Shown: positions 5,877 through 12,406, counted from the first letter of the stretch. The stretch: DNA of 12,968 bases from Rhodoferax sp. (GCA_020048295.1 JAIFMT010000063.1:1-12968); one strand, 5' to 3'. Notes: generated by a model from the sequence alone, not told the origin. A program made the numbers and translations.

Positions 5877-7121
5877 TCAGCCGTAAACAGGAAAACGTGC
5901 CGTGAGCGCGTTCACCTTGGCACGCACGGCCTCCAGATGGGCAGCATCACGTGGGTTGTCCAGCACGTCGGCAATCAGATGCGCCGTCAGACGCGCTTCT
6001 TCATCCTTGAAACCTCGTGTGGTCATGGCCGGTGTGCCAATGCGCACGCCGCTGGTGACCATTGGTTTTTCAGGGTCGTTGGGAATGGCGTTTTTGTTGA
6101 TGGTCATGTGGGCGCTGCCCAGCACTGCTTCTGCCTCTTTGCCGGTGATGCCCTTGGCGCGCAAATCGACCAGCATCACATGCGACTCGGTGCGGCCGCT
6201 GACGATACGCAAGCCGCGTTCGGTGAGGGTTTCGGCCACGATGCGGGCGTTGGTCAGCACCTGCTGCTGGTAAATCTTGAAATCGGGTTGCAACGCTTCC
6301 TTGAAAGCCACCGCCTTGGCCGCGATGACATGCATCAGCGGACCGCCTTGCAGGCCAGGGAAGATGGCGCTGTTGATGGCTTTCTCATGCTGCGTCTTCA
6401 TCAAGATGATGCCACCGCGTGGGCCGCGCAGGCTTTTGTGGGTGGTGCTGGTCACCACGTCGGCATGCGGTACCGGGTTGGGATACACACCAGCGGCAAT
6501 CAGCCCGGCGTAGTGCGCCATGTCCACCATGAAGATGGCGCCTACGTCTTTGGCCACCTTGGCAAAGCGCTCAAAATCAATAGCAAGGGAATAAGCACTG
6601 GCACCGGCTATGATTAGTTTTGGCTTGTGTTCGTGGGCTTTGCGCTCCATCGCGTCATAGTCAATGGCTTCGTTGGCATCCAGGCCGTATGACACGACGT
6701 TAAACCACTTGCCACTCATGTTGAGTGCCATGCCGTGCGTCAGGTGGCCGCCTTCGGCCAGGCTCATTCCCATGATGGTGTCGCCGGGTTTCAAAAATGC
6801 CAGAAACACCGCCTCGTTGGCCGAGGCACCGCAATGCGGCTGCACATTGGCGGCCTCGGCACCAAAAATCTGCTTCACGCGGTCGATGGCCAATTGTTCG
6901 GCAATGTCCACGAACTCGCAGCCACCGTAATAGCGCTTGCCCGGGTAGCCTTCAGCGTATTTGTTGGTGAGCTGCGTGCCTTGCGCGGCCATGACGGCGG
7001 GTGAGGCGTAGTTTTCGCTGGCGATCAGCTCGATGTGGTCTTGCTGGCGCTGGTTTTCAGCCTGGATGGCGGCAAACAACTCGGGGTCGGTTTGCTCGAT
7101 GAGAATGTTGCGGTTGAACAT
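5877..7121 (-). CDS. glyA: Serine hydroxymethyltransferase
   Basis: GlyA is a cytoplasmic PLP enzyme converting serine and tetrahydrofolate to glycine and 5,10-methylene-THF, the main source of one-carbon units for purines and thymidylate. The 414-residue product is full length. It has [10 protein letters not shown] (31-40), [14 protein letters not shown] (54-67), [10 protein letters not shown] (198-207) with the PLP-contacting Asp and His, and [12 protein letters not shown] (226-237) with the Schiff-base Lys229. The usual PHSGxQAN cofactor motif reads PHCGASAN (95-102), so Ser97 is Cys and Gln100 is Ser. Codons for residues 167-183 are unusually AT-rich (see findings). AAAGGA five bases before the ATG is the ribosome binding site. 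A ZTP riboswitch lies in the leader and nrdR follows 10 bases downstream. Confidence 0.98.
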   Translation of the reverse strand: MFNRNILIEQTDPELFAAIQAENQRQQDHIELIASENYASPAVMAAQGTQLTNKYAEGYPGKRYYGGCEFVDIAEQLAIDRVKQIFGAEAANVQPHCGASANEAVFLAFLKPGDTIMGMSLAEGGHLTHGMALNMSGKWFNVVSYGLDANEAIDYDAMERKAHEHKPKLIIAGASAYSLAIDFERFAKVAKDVGAIFMVDMAHYAGLIAAGVYPNPVPHADVVTSTTHKSLRGPRGGIILMKTQHEKAINSAIFPGLQGGPLMHVIAAKAVAFKEALQPDFKIYQQQVLTNARIVAETLTERGLRIVSGRTESHVMLVDLRAKGITGKEAEAVLGSAHMTINKNAIPNDPEKPMVTSGVRIGTPAMTTRGFKDEEARLTAHLIADVLDNPRDAAHLEAVRAKVNALTARFPVYG

Positions 7122-7126
7122 GGCAG

Positions 7127-7132
7127 TCCTTT
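7127..7132 (-). promoter_or_regulatory. glyA ribosome binding site
   Basis: AAAGGA read on the minus strand, 5 bases before the glyA ATG. It lies about 43 bases after the end of the ZTP aptamer, so translational control through this site is possible. Confidence 0.8.
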
Positions 7133-7174
7133 GTGACGATGGGCCTGTGATTCACGGGTGGCATGAAAACAGGG

Positions 7175-7298
7175 CTGCCCAGGCGAACGGCTAAACGCAA
7201 TACCCAAAACAAGCGTTGCGGCACGCTTCCCAGTGGTGGTTCCCACTTCAGCAGCCCCAACCCCGGCGGGGCAGGGCGCTTATCGCCAGTTGCGTGCG
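7175..7298 (-). promoter_or_regulatory. ZTP riboswitch (pfl RNA) in the glyA leader
   Basis: The minus strand carries the conserved parts of the pfl/ZTP aptamer in order. P1 is GCACGC (7297-7292) pairing with GCGTGC (7226-7221). Then come the joining segment AACTGGCGATA (7291-7281), GTGGGAACCAC (7246-7236), TGGGAAGCG (7232-7224), a variable P3 arm with CGCAA/TTGCG arms (7220-7216 and 7200-7196), and the signature CCGTTCGCCTGGGCAG (7190-7175). The pseudoknot pairs GGCG (7287-7284) with CGCC (7185-7182). An extra hairpin, CCCC-GCC-GGGG, is inserted at 7271-7261. ZTP/ZMP accumulates when 10-formyl-THF is short, and this class usually switches on one-carbon genes such as glyA, which lies directly downstream. 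I see no strong intrinsic terminator after it: GGGCAGCCC (7180-7172) followed by TGTTTT is the nearest candidate, and GCCCA (7144-7140) could pair with TGGGC of the aptamer. Confidence 0.93.
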
Positions 7299-7303
7299 GC
7301 GCG

Positions 7304-7309
7304 ATTTTA
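7304..7309 (-). promoter_or_regulatory. Probable -10 element of the glyA promoter
   Basis: TAAAAT on the minus strand lies about 6 bases before the riboswitch P1 strand, so transcription would begin almost exactly at the aptamer. The -35 position (7327-7332) falls at the end of the transglycosylase gene and matches poorly. Confidence 0.6.
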
Positions 7310-7325
7310 GCCGAGCCGCTTTGCG

Positions 7326-8162
7326 CTATTGCAGCGCCACCGTGGCCTGGTGTTCGGGTTCCACGGCCGCCTCCACCTCCGCCGGCTTGACATGCTCCGT
7401 TGCCGCGGGTGTTGTGGATTGGATGATGGGCGTGCTGACGGGCACATGCTTGCCAAGGGCGACTTGCTGCAACCGGGCATGCTCACTCATCACCTTGGAG
7501 GCATAGCCGCCTTCGGTGTCGCTCGACGTTGCACCGACGTAGCTGCGCAGTCCGCCCTCAATCGAACCAGCCACGCGGATGCAGTCCTGCAGCACTTTGA
7601 CGCCCACTTGCAGGTTGGCCAGCGGGTCAAACGCAGCAAACTTGCCGCCAAAGCTCTGGTACTTTTCGCTATGGATCTTGGTCATCACCTGCATCAGCCC
7701 CTGTGCCCCAACCGGGCTCTGGGCAAACGGGTTAAATCCGGACTCAATCGCCATCACCGCCAGAATCAGGGTGGGGTCGAGTTGCGTGCGCTTGCCCACT
7801 TCATAAGCTTCAGACACCAGTGCGCTGAGGGGCTCAGGGGCCACACGGTATTTCTTGCTGAGCCAGTAAGCCACTGCGGCTTGCTGCTTGGGCAGTTCTT
7901 TCGGGTCTGCTGCGGTGGCTCTGTCAACGGCAACCAGGTCGCTGACCATGCCGGTGACTTCCTGCTGGCGTTCCTGCAGCCAGCTAAAGAGTTGGATTTC
8001 GCCAATCTGGCGCAACTCGGGACGGGCCACCAAAACCATGGTGGCGAATAAAACAGCCAGCCCAATGAGGGCAAAACTGTTGTGCGTGACTTCAAAAATG
8101 CCTTGGGTGACAGCCGCAGTGATGCGGCGCAGGCGGGTTGTCAAATGATAGGTGGCTGACAT
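7326..8162 (-). CDS. Membrane-anchored SLT-type lytic transglycosylase
   Basis: The 278-residue product should cleave the MurNAc-GlcNAc bond of peptidoglycan with 1,6-anhydro product formation. A single membrane segment (about 30-46, FALIGLAVLFATMVLVA) follows a basic N-terminus, giving an inner-membrane anchor with a periplasmic catalytic domain. The SLT domain (about 120-225) has MAIESGFNPFAQSPVGAQGLMQVM-like motifs: catalytic Glu140, the S-P-V-G-A block at 149-153 and GLMQVM at 155-160. The usual AYNAG motif is replaced by SYVGA (207-211). The C-terminal 50 residues are Pro/Thr/Ala-rich and probably disordered. The start at 8162 is set by AAGGAG five bases upstream; the frame is open to 8201. 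It has its own promoter and a long leader, and lies 204 bases upstream of glyA on the same strand. Confidence 0.93.
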   Translation of the reverse strand: MSATYHLTTRLRRITAAVTQGIFEVTHNSFALIGLAVLFATMVLVARPELRQIGEIQLFSWLQERQQEVTGMVSDLVAVDRATAADPKELPKQQAAVAYWLSKKYRVAPEPLSALVSEAYEVGKRTQLDPTLILAVMAIESGFNPFAQSPVGAQGLMQVMTKIHSEKYQSFGGKFAAFDPLANLQVGVKVLQDCIRVAGSIEGGLRSYVGATSSDTEGGYASKVMSEHARLQQVALGKHVPVSTPIIQSTTPAATEHVKPAEVEAAVEPEHQATVALQ

Positions 8163-8167
8163 AGCTT

Positions 8168-8173
8168 CTCCTT
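8168..8173 (-). promoter_or_regulatory. Ribosome binding site, lytic transglycosylase
   Basis: AAGGAG on the minus strand, 5 bases before ATG 8162. It selects this start over the in-frame ATG at 8201. Confidence 0.85.
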
Positions 8174-8221
8174 CTTGCGCGGGGCATCTGTTGGCGGCCA
8201 AAAATCTGGCAGTACTTCAGG

Positions 8222-8342
8222 TGCATCGCTTGGGTTGTTACGCTATCAATGTCCTGCGGGTGTCCTTTCTTTGGTGATGCAGAGACTTGATGTTGCCGAC
8301 AATCGGCAGCGGGTTCGGGTTTTCCCTGAGAGACTCAGGAAA
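8222..8342 (-). ncRNA. Structured 5' leader of the transglycosylase mRNA, family unknown
   Basis: Read on the minus strand, the expected transcript begins near 8341 and can form at least three helices. Helix 1 (8342-8322) is 9 bp with one G-U pair and loop UCU. Helix 2 is a perfect TGCCGA-TTG-TCGGCA hairpin (8308-8294). Helix 3 pairs TGCATC (8281-8276) with GATGCA (8227-8222) and encloses about 48 bases. I compared it from memory with glycine, ydaO, c-di-GMP and other riboswitches and found no full match. It may be a cis-regulatory RNA or a stability element. Confidence 0.45.
8250..8266 (+). repeat. Short direct repeat TGTCCT, 11-base period
   Basis: TGTCCT occurs at 8250-8255 and 8261-8266, one helical turn apart, inside the loop region of helix 3 of the transglycosylase leader. 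It could be part of the RNA fold or chance. Confidence 0.4.
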
Positions 8343-8347
8343 GGCGA

Positions 8348-8377
8348 ATTCTAGGGGGGCTGACAAATCTGCGTCAA
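8348..8377 (-). promoter_or_regulatory. Sigma-70-type promoter of the transglycosylase gene
   Basis: On the minus strand TTGACG (8377-8372) and TAGAAT (8353-8348) are separated by 18 bases. Each matches the consensus at 5 of 6 positions. The expected start is near 8341, giving a leader of about 180 bases that opens with a stable hairpin. Confidence 0.7.
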
Positions 8378-8519
8378 CCCTGCCCTGCGATCGCCTTTTT
8401 GAACGGCATCCCTAATTTGCGTCGATCACAGCGGTCTTCCCAGTGGAATTGGCGGCATTGGGTGCGACTTGGGTGGGCTTGAATGCGTCGCATGGATGCC
8501 ACAGTGCACCTCAATCCAG

Positions 8520-8546
8520 TGCCAAAACGCTGGCAAATGTTTTTTT
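8520..8546 (+). terminator. Terminator-like hairpin with T7, upstream of DUF349 gene
   Basis: TGCCA-AAACGC-TGGCA (8520-8535), then AATG and seven T residues (8540-8546). The stem is only 5 bp. If active it would end a short plus-strand transcript starting in the intergenic region. Confidence 0.4.
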
Positions 8547-8574
8547 GAAAGCCCACTGAAAACACGGCGAAAAT
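8545..8574 (+). promoter_or_regulatory. Candidate promoter of the DUF349 gene
   Basis: TTGAAA (8545-8550, 5 of 6) and GAAAAT (8569-8574, 4 of 6) with an 18-base spacer. The start would be near 8581, so the next hairpin would form at the extreme 5' end of the mRNA. Confidence 0.4.
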
Positions 8575-8585
8575 ACGCGCCTGTT

Positions 8586-8612
8586 CCCACTTGTCCGTAG
8601 TGGGCATTTTTT
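8586..8612 (+). terminator. Attenuator-like hairpin just before the DUF349 start codon
   Basis: CCCACT (8586-8591), a 7-base loop and AGTGGG (8599-8604), then CA and six T residues (8607-8612). It has the form of an intrinsic terminator, yet the coding start is 14 bases beyond. AGTGGGC (8599-8605) could instead pair with GCCCACT at 8551-8557, so two exclusive folds exist for transcripts starting further upstream. Confidence 0.6.
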
Positions 8613-8626
8613 ACTGAGTTTTCGCG

Positions 8627-11419
8627 ATGTCGATGTTTCCCTTTTCTACCAGCACCAAATCCGCTCCCACCCCTGACGTTCCCGTGGCACCCGTCAAAAC
8701 CCAGGAAGCGCATCCGCTTGATGCGCTGACCCACGGTGCGTTTTCGGCGCACACTTCGGGCGAGCGCATGGCCTGCATCCGTGAGTGGCTGGCCACCAGC
8801 CCGAGCACTGAGCAGTTGCAACAGGTGTTCAAGGAACTCAGCAGCAAAGACAAGGGGGCCGCCAAGCTGCTGCGCGAAAAGCTTGATGACATCAAGCGCA
8901 GCAAGGCTCAGGCCAGCATCGCGCAAGAATGGGCCGACAAGGCGCAAGCCCTGCTTGACCTGCCCAAGCTCAACCTGGCCGATGCCCTGGCGTGGCAGCG
9001 CGATGCCGCCAAAGCCGGTGCCCCATTGAGCAAGGAGCCGCTGTCGCTGCTGAAGGCGCAACTGGTTGAGCGTGTGCGCACCATTGAAGACCTGCAACAC
9101 CGCGTGCAGGTGCAGCGGGAAGCCGCCGTGCTGGTGGCGCAGCGCATCGAAGTGCTCTCCACCAAGCCGTGGCGCGATGCCCAGGCGGCGCAAGAGGCGC
9201 TGAGCCAGGATGTGGCCAACTGGCAGGCCGAGGCCCTGACCTTGACGGGTGATACCAACTGGCCTAGCGTTGATGGCAAGTTTCCGACGCAGTTACAAGC
9301 CTCGCAGGCACAACTGGGATTGGTGTGGGATGCCTTTCAGGATGCCCTGAAACAGGCGCTGCTGGCGGCTGAAGATGCCACCGCCGCACTGCCCAATGTG
9401 CCGGTGTGGGCCGATGAGTTGCGCGCCGGGCGCGGTTTGCCGCCTGAGGGCATGCCGAAACCCGCCAAACCCAAGATTGACCCTGAAATCAAGGCCAAAG
9501 CCACGTCAATCGTGCGTGAGGTGCTCACTAAACTAGAGCAAGAAGTGGCCCAGGGCCACGGCAAGGCCAGTGCCGGCGCGGCCAATGCGCTGCGCAATGC
9601 CCTCAAGGAGCATGGCCGCCTGATTGACGACAAGCTGGAAAACGAAGCCAACGCCGCGTTGGCAGCCGCTGGCGAACTCGAAGGCTGGCAGCGCTGGCGC
9701 GCCGACCAGCTGCGTGACGAACTGGTGGCCAAGGCCGAAGCTCTGCTCAATCGTCCTGACGGCCAGGCCATCGGCGGGCGCAAGATGCAAGAGACTTTGC
9801 GCACGTTGCGTGAGCAATGGAAACTCACCGATCAGGGTGGTGTGCCCAATCATGGCCTGTGGAAGCGCTTTGACGATGCCTGCAACGAAGCACACAAGGT
9901 GGTTGAAGCCTGGCTGGAAAAGCTCAAGTCAGAAACCGCCGAGCACCGCGCCCAGCGACTGGCGCTGATTGAAGAGGTCAAGGCCTGGGCCGCTGCCAAT
10001 CGCACTGCGCTCGATGACGACTGGAAGGGCTTTAACCGCTTGCTGCACCAGTTTGGCGACCGCTGGCGCGACAGCGGCCATGTGGGCGAAAAGCTCTACG
10101 CCGAATTGCAGCCCTTGTGGAAAGCTGCCATCGACGAAGCCGCCGCACCCCTTGAAGCGCTGCAAAAGCAAAGCCTGACGGCGCGCCACGCCATGATCGA
10201 CGAGGCCAAAGCCCTGGGTGCCGAGCCGGTGTTGCACATTGATGCCGTCAAGGCACTGCAACAGCGCTGGCAGGCCGAGGCGCATCGCGTGCCGATTGAC
10301 CGCCGGCAAGAACAAAAGCTGTGGGATGCCTTTCGCAAGCCGATTGACGAGGCGTTCAACCGCAAGACACAAGAGCGTGAAAAAGCCCAAAGCGCGCTGG
10401 GTGAGCGCGATCGCATGGTGCTTGATGCCTCCAAGGCGCTGCAGGCCGCCAATGCGTCGGGTGATGCACAGGCCATCCGTGGGGCCATGGCGGCACTCGA
10501 AGCGGCCTTGCATGGCCAGGCACAAGCCCAGGCTGCGGTGGCGGCCACGGCTGAGAAATCTGAAGAAAATAGGCCTCTAGCCCATACCCAGTCTGCGCAA
10601 GATGCTTCTGAAAATGGTGCTCCCGCAGAGGCCGCTGCGGATGCCGCTGCAGCAGATAGCGAGGCAGAACCCGCAGCTGCCCCCGCTGCTGAAGTCATCA
10701 AGCCGGTGGCCCGCAAGCCGGTGGTGGCCATGCGTGGCGATGACCGTCCCGGCATGAAAAAGGAAGAGCCTGCGGTGCCTGGCCGAGGTGGCAAGTTTGG
10801 CGACCGCAAAGACGGCCCGCGAGCTGGGGGTCGAGATGCGCCCGGCCGCGATGCCAATGCCCGTGGCCCGGCCCGCTCCGATGACCGCGGCGCACGGCGC
10901 GATGCGCGCCCTGACCGCATGGGCGCGGAGCGTCCGCCGATGGGTGAGCGCTTTGATGCCCCGCGCCTGGGCGACACGGCATTTCGGGCACAACGTGATG
11001 CGCTGGAGCAAGCCCAACTGGCATTGCGCAAGCTGTCAGCCCAAGCGCATGGCGAGGCCCTGACGCAGCTGCTGCAAGCCTGGGAGACGCGCGATGCCAG
11101 CCTGGTGCCGGGCGTGCAGGAACTCGGCAACCGCGTGGCACCGGCGATGCGCGCCGCCTGGGTCAAGGCGTTGGGTCAGCCCGCGGCAGAGGCGGCCAGC
11201 ACGGCGCTGCTGCGGCTGGAAATGGCCGCTGAGGTGCCCACGCCTGCCGATCACCTGAGTGAGCGGCGCATGTTGCAGCTGCAACTGCTGACGCGCCGCA
11301 ATGACCCGCCGCCCGCGCAAACCTGGGGCCAGGATGCGGCAGCGGTGCTGGGCAGCGCGTTTGATGCCGCCCAGGCACGCCGTCTGCAAAATGTGCTCAA
11401 GGCGCTGCTGAAGCCCTGA
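8627..11419 (+). CDS. DUF349 domain protein with Ala/Arg/Gly-rich linker
   Basis: The 930-residue product is a helical, coiled-coil-rich cytoplasmic protein of unknown function. No signal peptide or membrane segment is seen. After a Pro/Thr-rich start, residues about 30-290 are long Ala/Gln/Leu helices. DUF349-like repeats follow, with the pattern of Trp, a Gly or Val-Pro segment, Leu-Trp and Phe: about 393-425 (REQWKLTDQGGVPN, LWKRFDDA), 462-505 (DDDWKGFNRL, RWRDSGHVG, LQPLWKAAIDEA) and 542-590 (LQQRWQAEAHRVP, KLWDAFRKPIDEAF). Residues about 640-780 are a low-complexity linker, first Ala/Glu-rich and then Arg/Gly/Asp-rich, which could bind nucleic acid. Residues 782-930 are a second helical region. 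Codons 644-664 come from a dispersed repeat. Its Shine-Dalgarno is poor; Met3 (8633) is an alternative start. Confidence 0.88.
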   Translation: MSMFPFSTSTKSAPTPDVPVAPVKTQEAHPLDALTHGAFSAHTSGERMACIREWLATSPSTEQLQQVFKELSSKDKGAAKLLREKLDDIKRSKAQASIAQEWADKAQALLDLPKLNLADALAWQRDAAKAGAPLSKEPLSLLKAQLVERVRTIEDLQHRVQVQREAAVLVAQRIEVLSTKPWRDAQAAQEALSQDVANWQAEALTLTGDTNWPSVDGKFPTQLQASQAQLGLVWDAFQDALKQALLAAEDATAALPNVPVWADELRAGRGLPPEGMPKPAKPKIDPEIKAKATSIVREVLTKLEQEVAQGHGKASAGAANALRNALKEHGRLIDDKLENEANAALAAAGELEGWQRWRADQLRDELVAKAEALLNRPDGQAIGGRKMQETLRTLREQWKLTDQGGVPNHGLWKRFDDACNEAHKVVEAWLEKLKSETAEHRAQRLALIEEVKAWAAANRTALDDDWKGFNRLLHQFGDRWRDSGHVGEKLYAELQPLWKAAIDEAAAPLEALQKQSLTARHAMIDEAKALGAEPVLHIDAVKALQQRWQAEAHRVPIDRRQEQKLWDAFRKPIDEAFNRKTQEREKAQSALGERDRMVLDASKALQAANASGDAQAIRGAMAALEAALHGQAQAQAAVAATAEKSEENRPLAHTQSAQDASENGAPAEAAADAAAADSEAEPAAAPAAEVIKPVARKPVVAMRGDDRPGMKKEEPAVPGRGGKFGDRKDGPRAGGRDAPGRDANARGPARSDDRGARRDARPDRMGAERPPMGERFDAPRLGDTAFRAQRDALEQAQLALRKLSAQAHGEALTQLLQAWETRDASLVPGVQELGNRVAPAMRAAWVKALGQPAAEAASTALLRLEMAAEVPTPADHLSERRMLQLQLLTRRNDPPPAQTWGQDAAAVLGSAFDAAQARRLQNVLKALLKP
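10555..10616 (+). repeat. Dispersed repeat, copy A, inside the DUF349 gene
   Basis: Over its first 37 bases this segment matches 11422-11458 at 33 positions, including the shared cores AAGAAAATA and GCCTCTAGCCCATAC; the second half is weaker. It sits in frame in the low-complexity linker, encoding about residues 643-664 (KSEENRPLAHTQSAQ...). Codons such as AAT, AGG, CCT and CTA contrast with the GC-rich codons around it. Confidence 0.85.
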
Positions 11420-11421
11420 TC

Positions 11422-11483
11422 GAAATTTAAAGAAAATAAGCCTCTAGCCCATACACAGAAAGCGCTGCTAGCTACATAAATTG
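11422..11483 (+). repeat. Dispersed repeat, copy B, after the DUF349 stop
   Basis: The segment starts 2 bases after the DUF349 stop codon and runs GAAAT...AAATTG, with GCCTCTAGCCCATAC and AGCGCTGCTAGC inside. It matches copy A at 33 of the first 37 bases. Similar CTCTAGC/GCGCT-containing elements are, from memory, common between genes in Comamonadaceae. Confidence 0.85.
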
Positions 11484-11500
11484 CAGTAATCAGCGTTGTA

Positions 11501-11548
11501 GGCGAAAGCGATTTCGCCGACCCTGACGTATCCGTTTGGCGGGTTTTT
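11501..11548. terminator. Hairpin region between convergent DUF349 and lpxH genes
   Basis: A perfect 7-bp stem GGCGAAA-GCGA-TTTCGCC (11501-11518) serves either direction but has no adjacent T-tract. Further on, CCG-TTTGG-CGG (11532-11542) is followed by T5 (11544-11548) on the plus strand, a weak intrinsic terminator for the DUF349 mRNA. Confidence 0.4.
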
Positions 11549-12386
11549 AGGCTGAGCGCAAGGGCAAGTGGATGCGTTGCGGCGGCCGGTCAGCGTGCAG
11601 GCGCAGCACCTGCAAGCGTGCCGGGCTGGCCTGGGCATCCCAGTCGCTGAGCACCAGCCGCTGCAGCGGTGGCTGGCGGCTGGCGTCCAGCACCTCGTCG
11701 CTGGGGCGGTGCGTGTGGCCGTGAACCAGGGTCTGGGCCCCCGCGCTGTCGAGCCAGTCGCAGGCCAGACGGTGGTCCACATCGGCAAAAGCGTGGCCTG
11801 AAGCCTTGATTGACTCGCTTTGTGCCCGCAGGCTGCGCGCAATTTGCTGACGCTCGGCCAGCGGTTTGGCCAGAAAATCATCGCGCCAGCGCGGGCTGCG
11901 CACCTCGGCACGAAACTGCTGGTAGGCCACGTCAGCCAGGCACAGCGCATCGCCATGCGTGAATAGCCAGCGTTGGCCAGCAAACGCCAGGGTGGTGGGG
12001 TCAGACAACAGGGTCATGCTGGCCCCGCGGGCAAAATCATTGCCAAGCAAAAAATCCCGGTTGCCATGCATGAAATACAGGCTCAGGCGGCGTGCGGCAT
12101 GGGCCAGCACCTGCTGGCAGCGCTGCTCAAAGTTGACACTGGCGCGGCGGCTGGTGCTGTCCAGCACGTCGTCGCCAACCCACACTTCAAACAGATCGCC
12201 CAATATGAACACGGCGTCGGCCGGGGTGCTTTGCAGGTAAGCCTGCCAGGCGGCAAACGTGGCCGTATCAGCGGCCTGCAGGTGCAAGTCCGAGATGATC
12301 TCCACCGTGCGCCAGCGCGGGGGTGCCATCAGCAGCGGCCAGACCAGGGGCCTGGCGGCATCAGGGTGGGGTGCCGCGTCGGGCAT
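11547..12386 (-). CDS. lpxH: UDP-2,3-diacylglucosamine diphosphatase
   Basis: LpxH hydrolyses UDP-2,3-diacylglucosamine to lipid X and UMP, the fourth step of lipid A synthesis, as a peripheral inner-membrane enzyme. The 279-residue product has the calcineurin-like metallophosphoesterase motifs with their Mn ligands: SDLHL (32-36, Asp33 and His35), GDLFEVWVGDD (63-73, Asp64), HGNRDFLLG (107-115, Asn109), THGDALC (143-149, His144) and GHTHRP (223-228, His224 and His226). E. coli LpxH has 240 residues; about 25 of the extra residues are at the N-terminus, and Met20 (ATG at 12329) is a possible shorter start. Neither start has a good Shine-Dalgarno. It follows ppiB by 20 bases on the same strand, a pairing also found in E. 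coli. Confidence 0.96.
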   Translation of the reverse strand: MPDAAPHPDAARPLVWPLLMAPPRWRTVEIISDLHLQAADTATFAAWQAYLQSTPADAVFILGDLFEVWVGDDVLDSTSRRASVNFEQRCQQVLAHAARRLSLYFMHGNRDFLLGNDFARGASMTLLSDPTTLAFAGQRWLFTHGDALCLADVAYQQFRAEVRSPRWRDDFLAKPLAERQQIARSLRAQSESIKASGHAFADVDHRLACDWLDSAGAQTLVHGHTHRPSDEVLDASRQPPLQRLVLSDWDAQASPARLQVLRLHADRPPQRIHLPLRSA

Positions 12387-12406
12387 GGTGCGGCAGGGTC
12401 TGGGGC

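Larger units (their letters stand above)
8163..8626. other. Divergent regulatory region between transglycosylase and DUF349 genes
   Basis: These 464 bases contain no convincing gene. The left half (8163-8377) holds the minus-strand promoter and structured leader of the transglycosylase. The right half holds two plus-strand hairpins with T-tracts (8520-8546 and 8586-8612) and a candidate promoter for the DUF349 gene. Open frames here (for example 8374-8607, minus) are shadows: they lack ribosome binding sites and recognisable domains. Confidence 0.6.

Noticed and set aside
5865..6617. Plus-strand open frame of 250 codons opposite glyA
   Set aside because: Antisense shadow of glyA caused by GC-rich codon bias.
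7261..7271. CCCCGGCGGGG hairpin as a terminator of the transglycosylase gene
   Set aside because: It has no T-tract and lies inside the ZTP aptamer, where it is better read as an inserted arm.
8290..8320. ydaO (c-di-AMP) riboswitch suggested by CCCGAACCCG and the cell-wall hydrolase target
   Set aside because: The other conserved blocks of that aptamer are missing, and betaproteobacteria generally lack c-di-AMP signalling.
8321..8343. Glycine riboswitch near CTCTCAGGGAAAA on the minus strand
   Set aside because: Only the terminal CTCTCAGG-like string matches. The upstream half of the aptamer would overlap the promoter and its GGAGAGAC arm is absent; the string is explained by a simple hairpin.
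8374..8607. Minus-strand 77-codon frame in the divergent region
   Set aside because: No ribosome binding site, no domain, and its DNA is better explained by plus-strand hairpins and promoter elements.
10096..11166. Minus-strand open frame of 356 codons opposite the DUF349 gene
   Set aside because: Low-complexity Ser/Ala/Arg product, typical of a shadow in a GC-rich gene.
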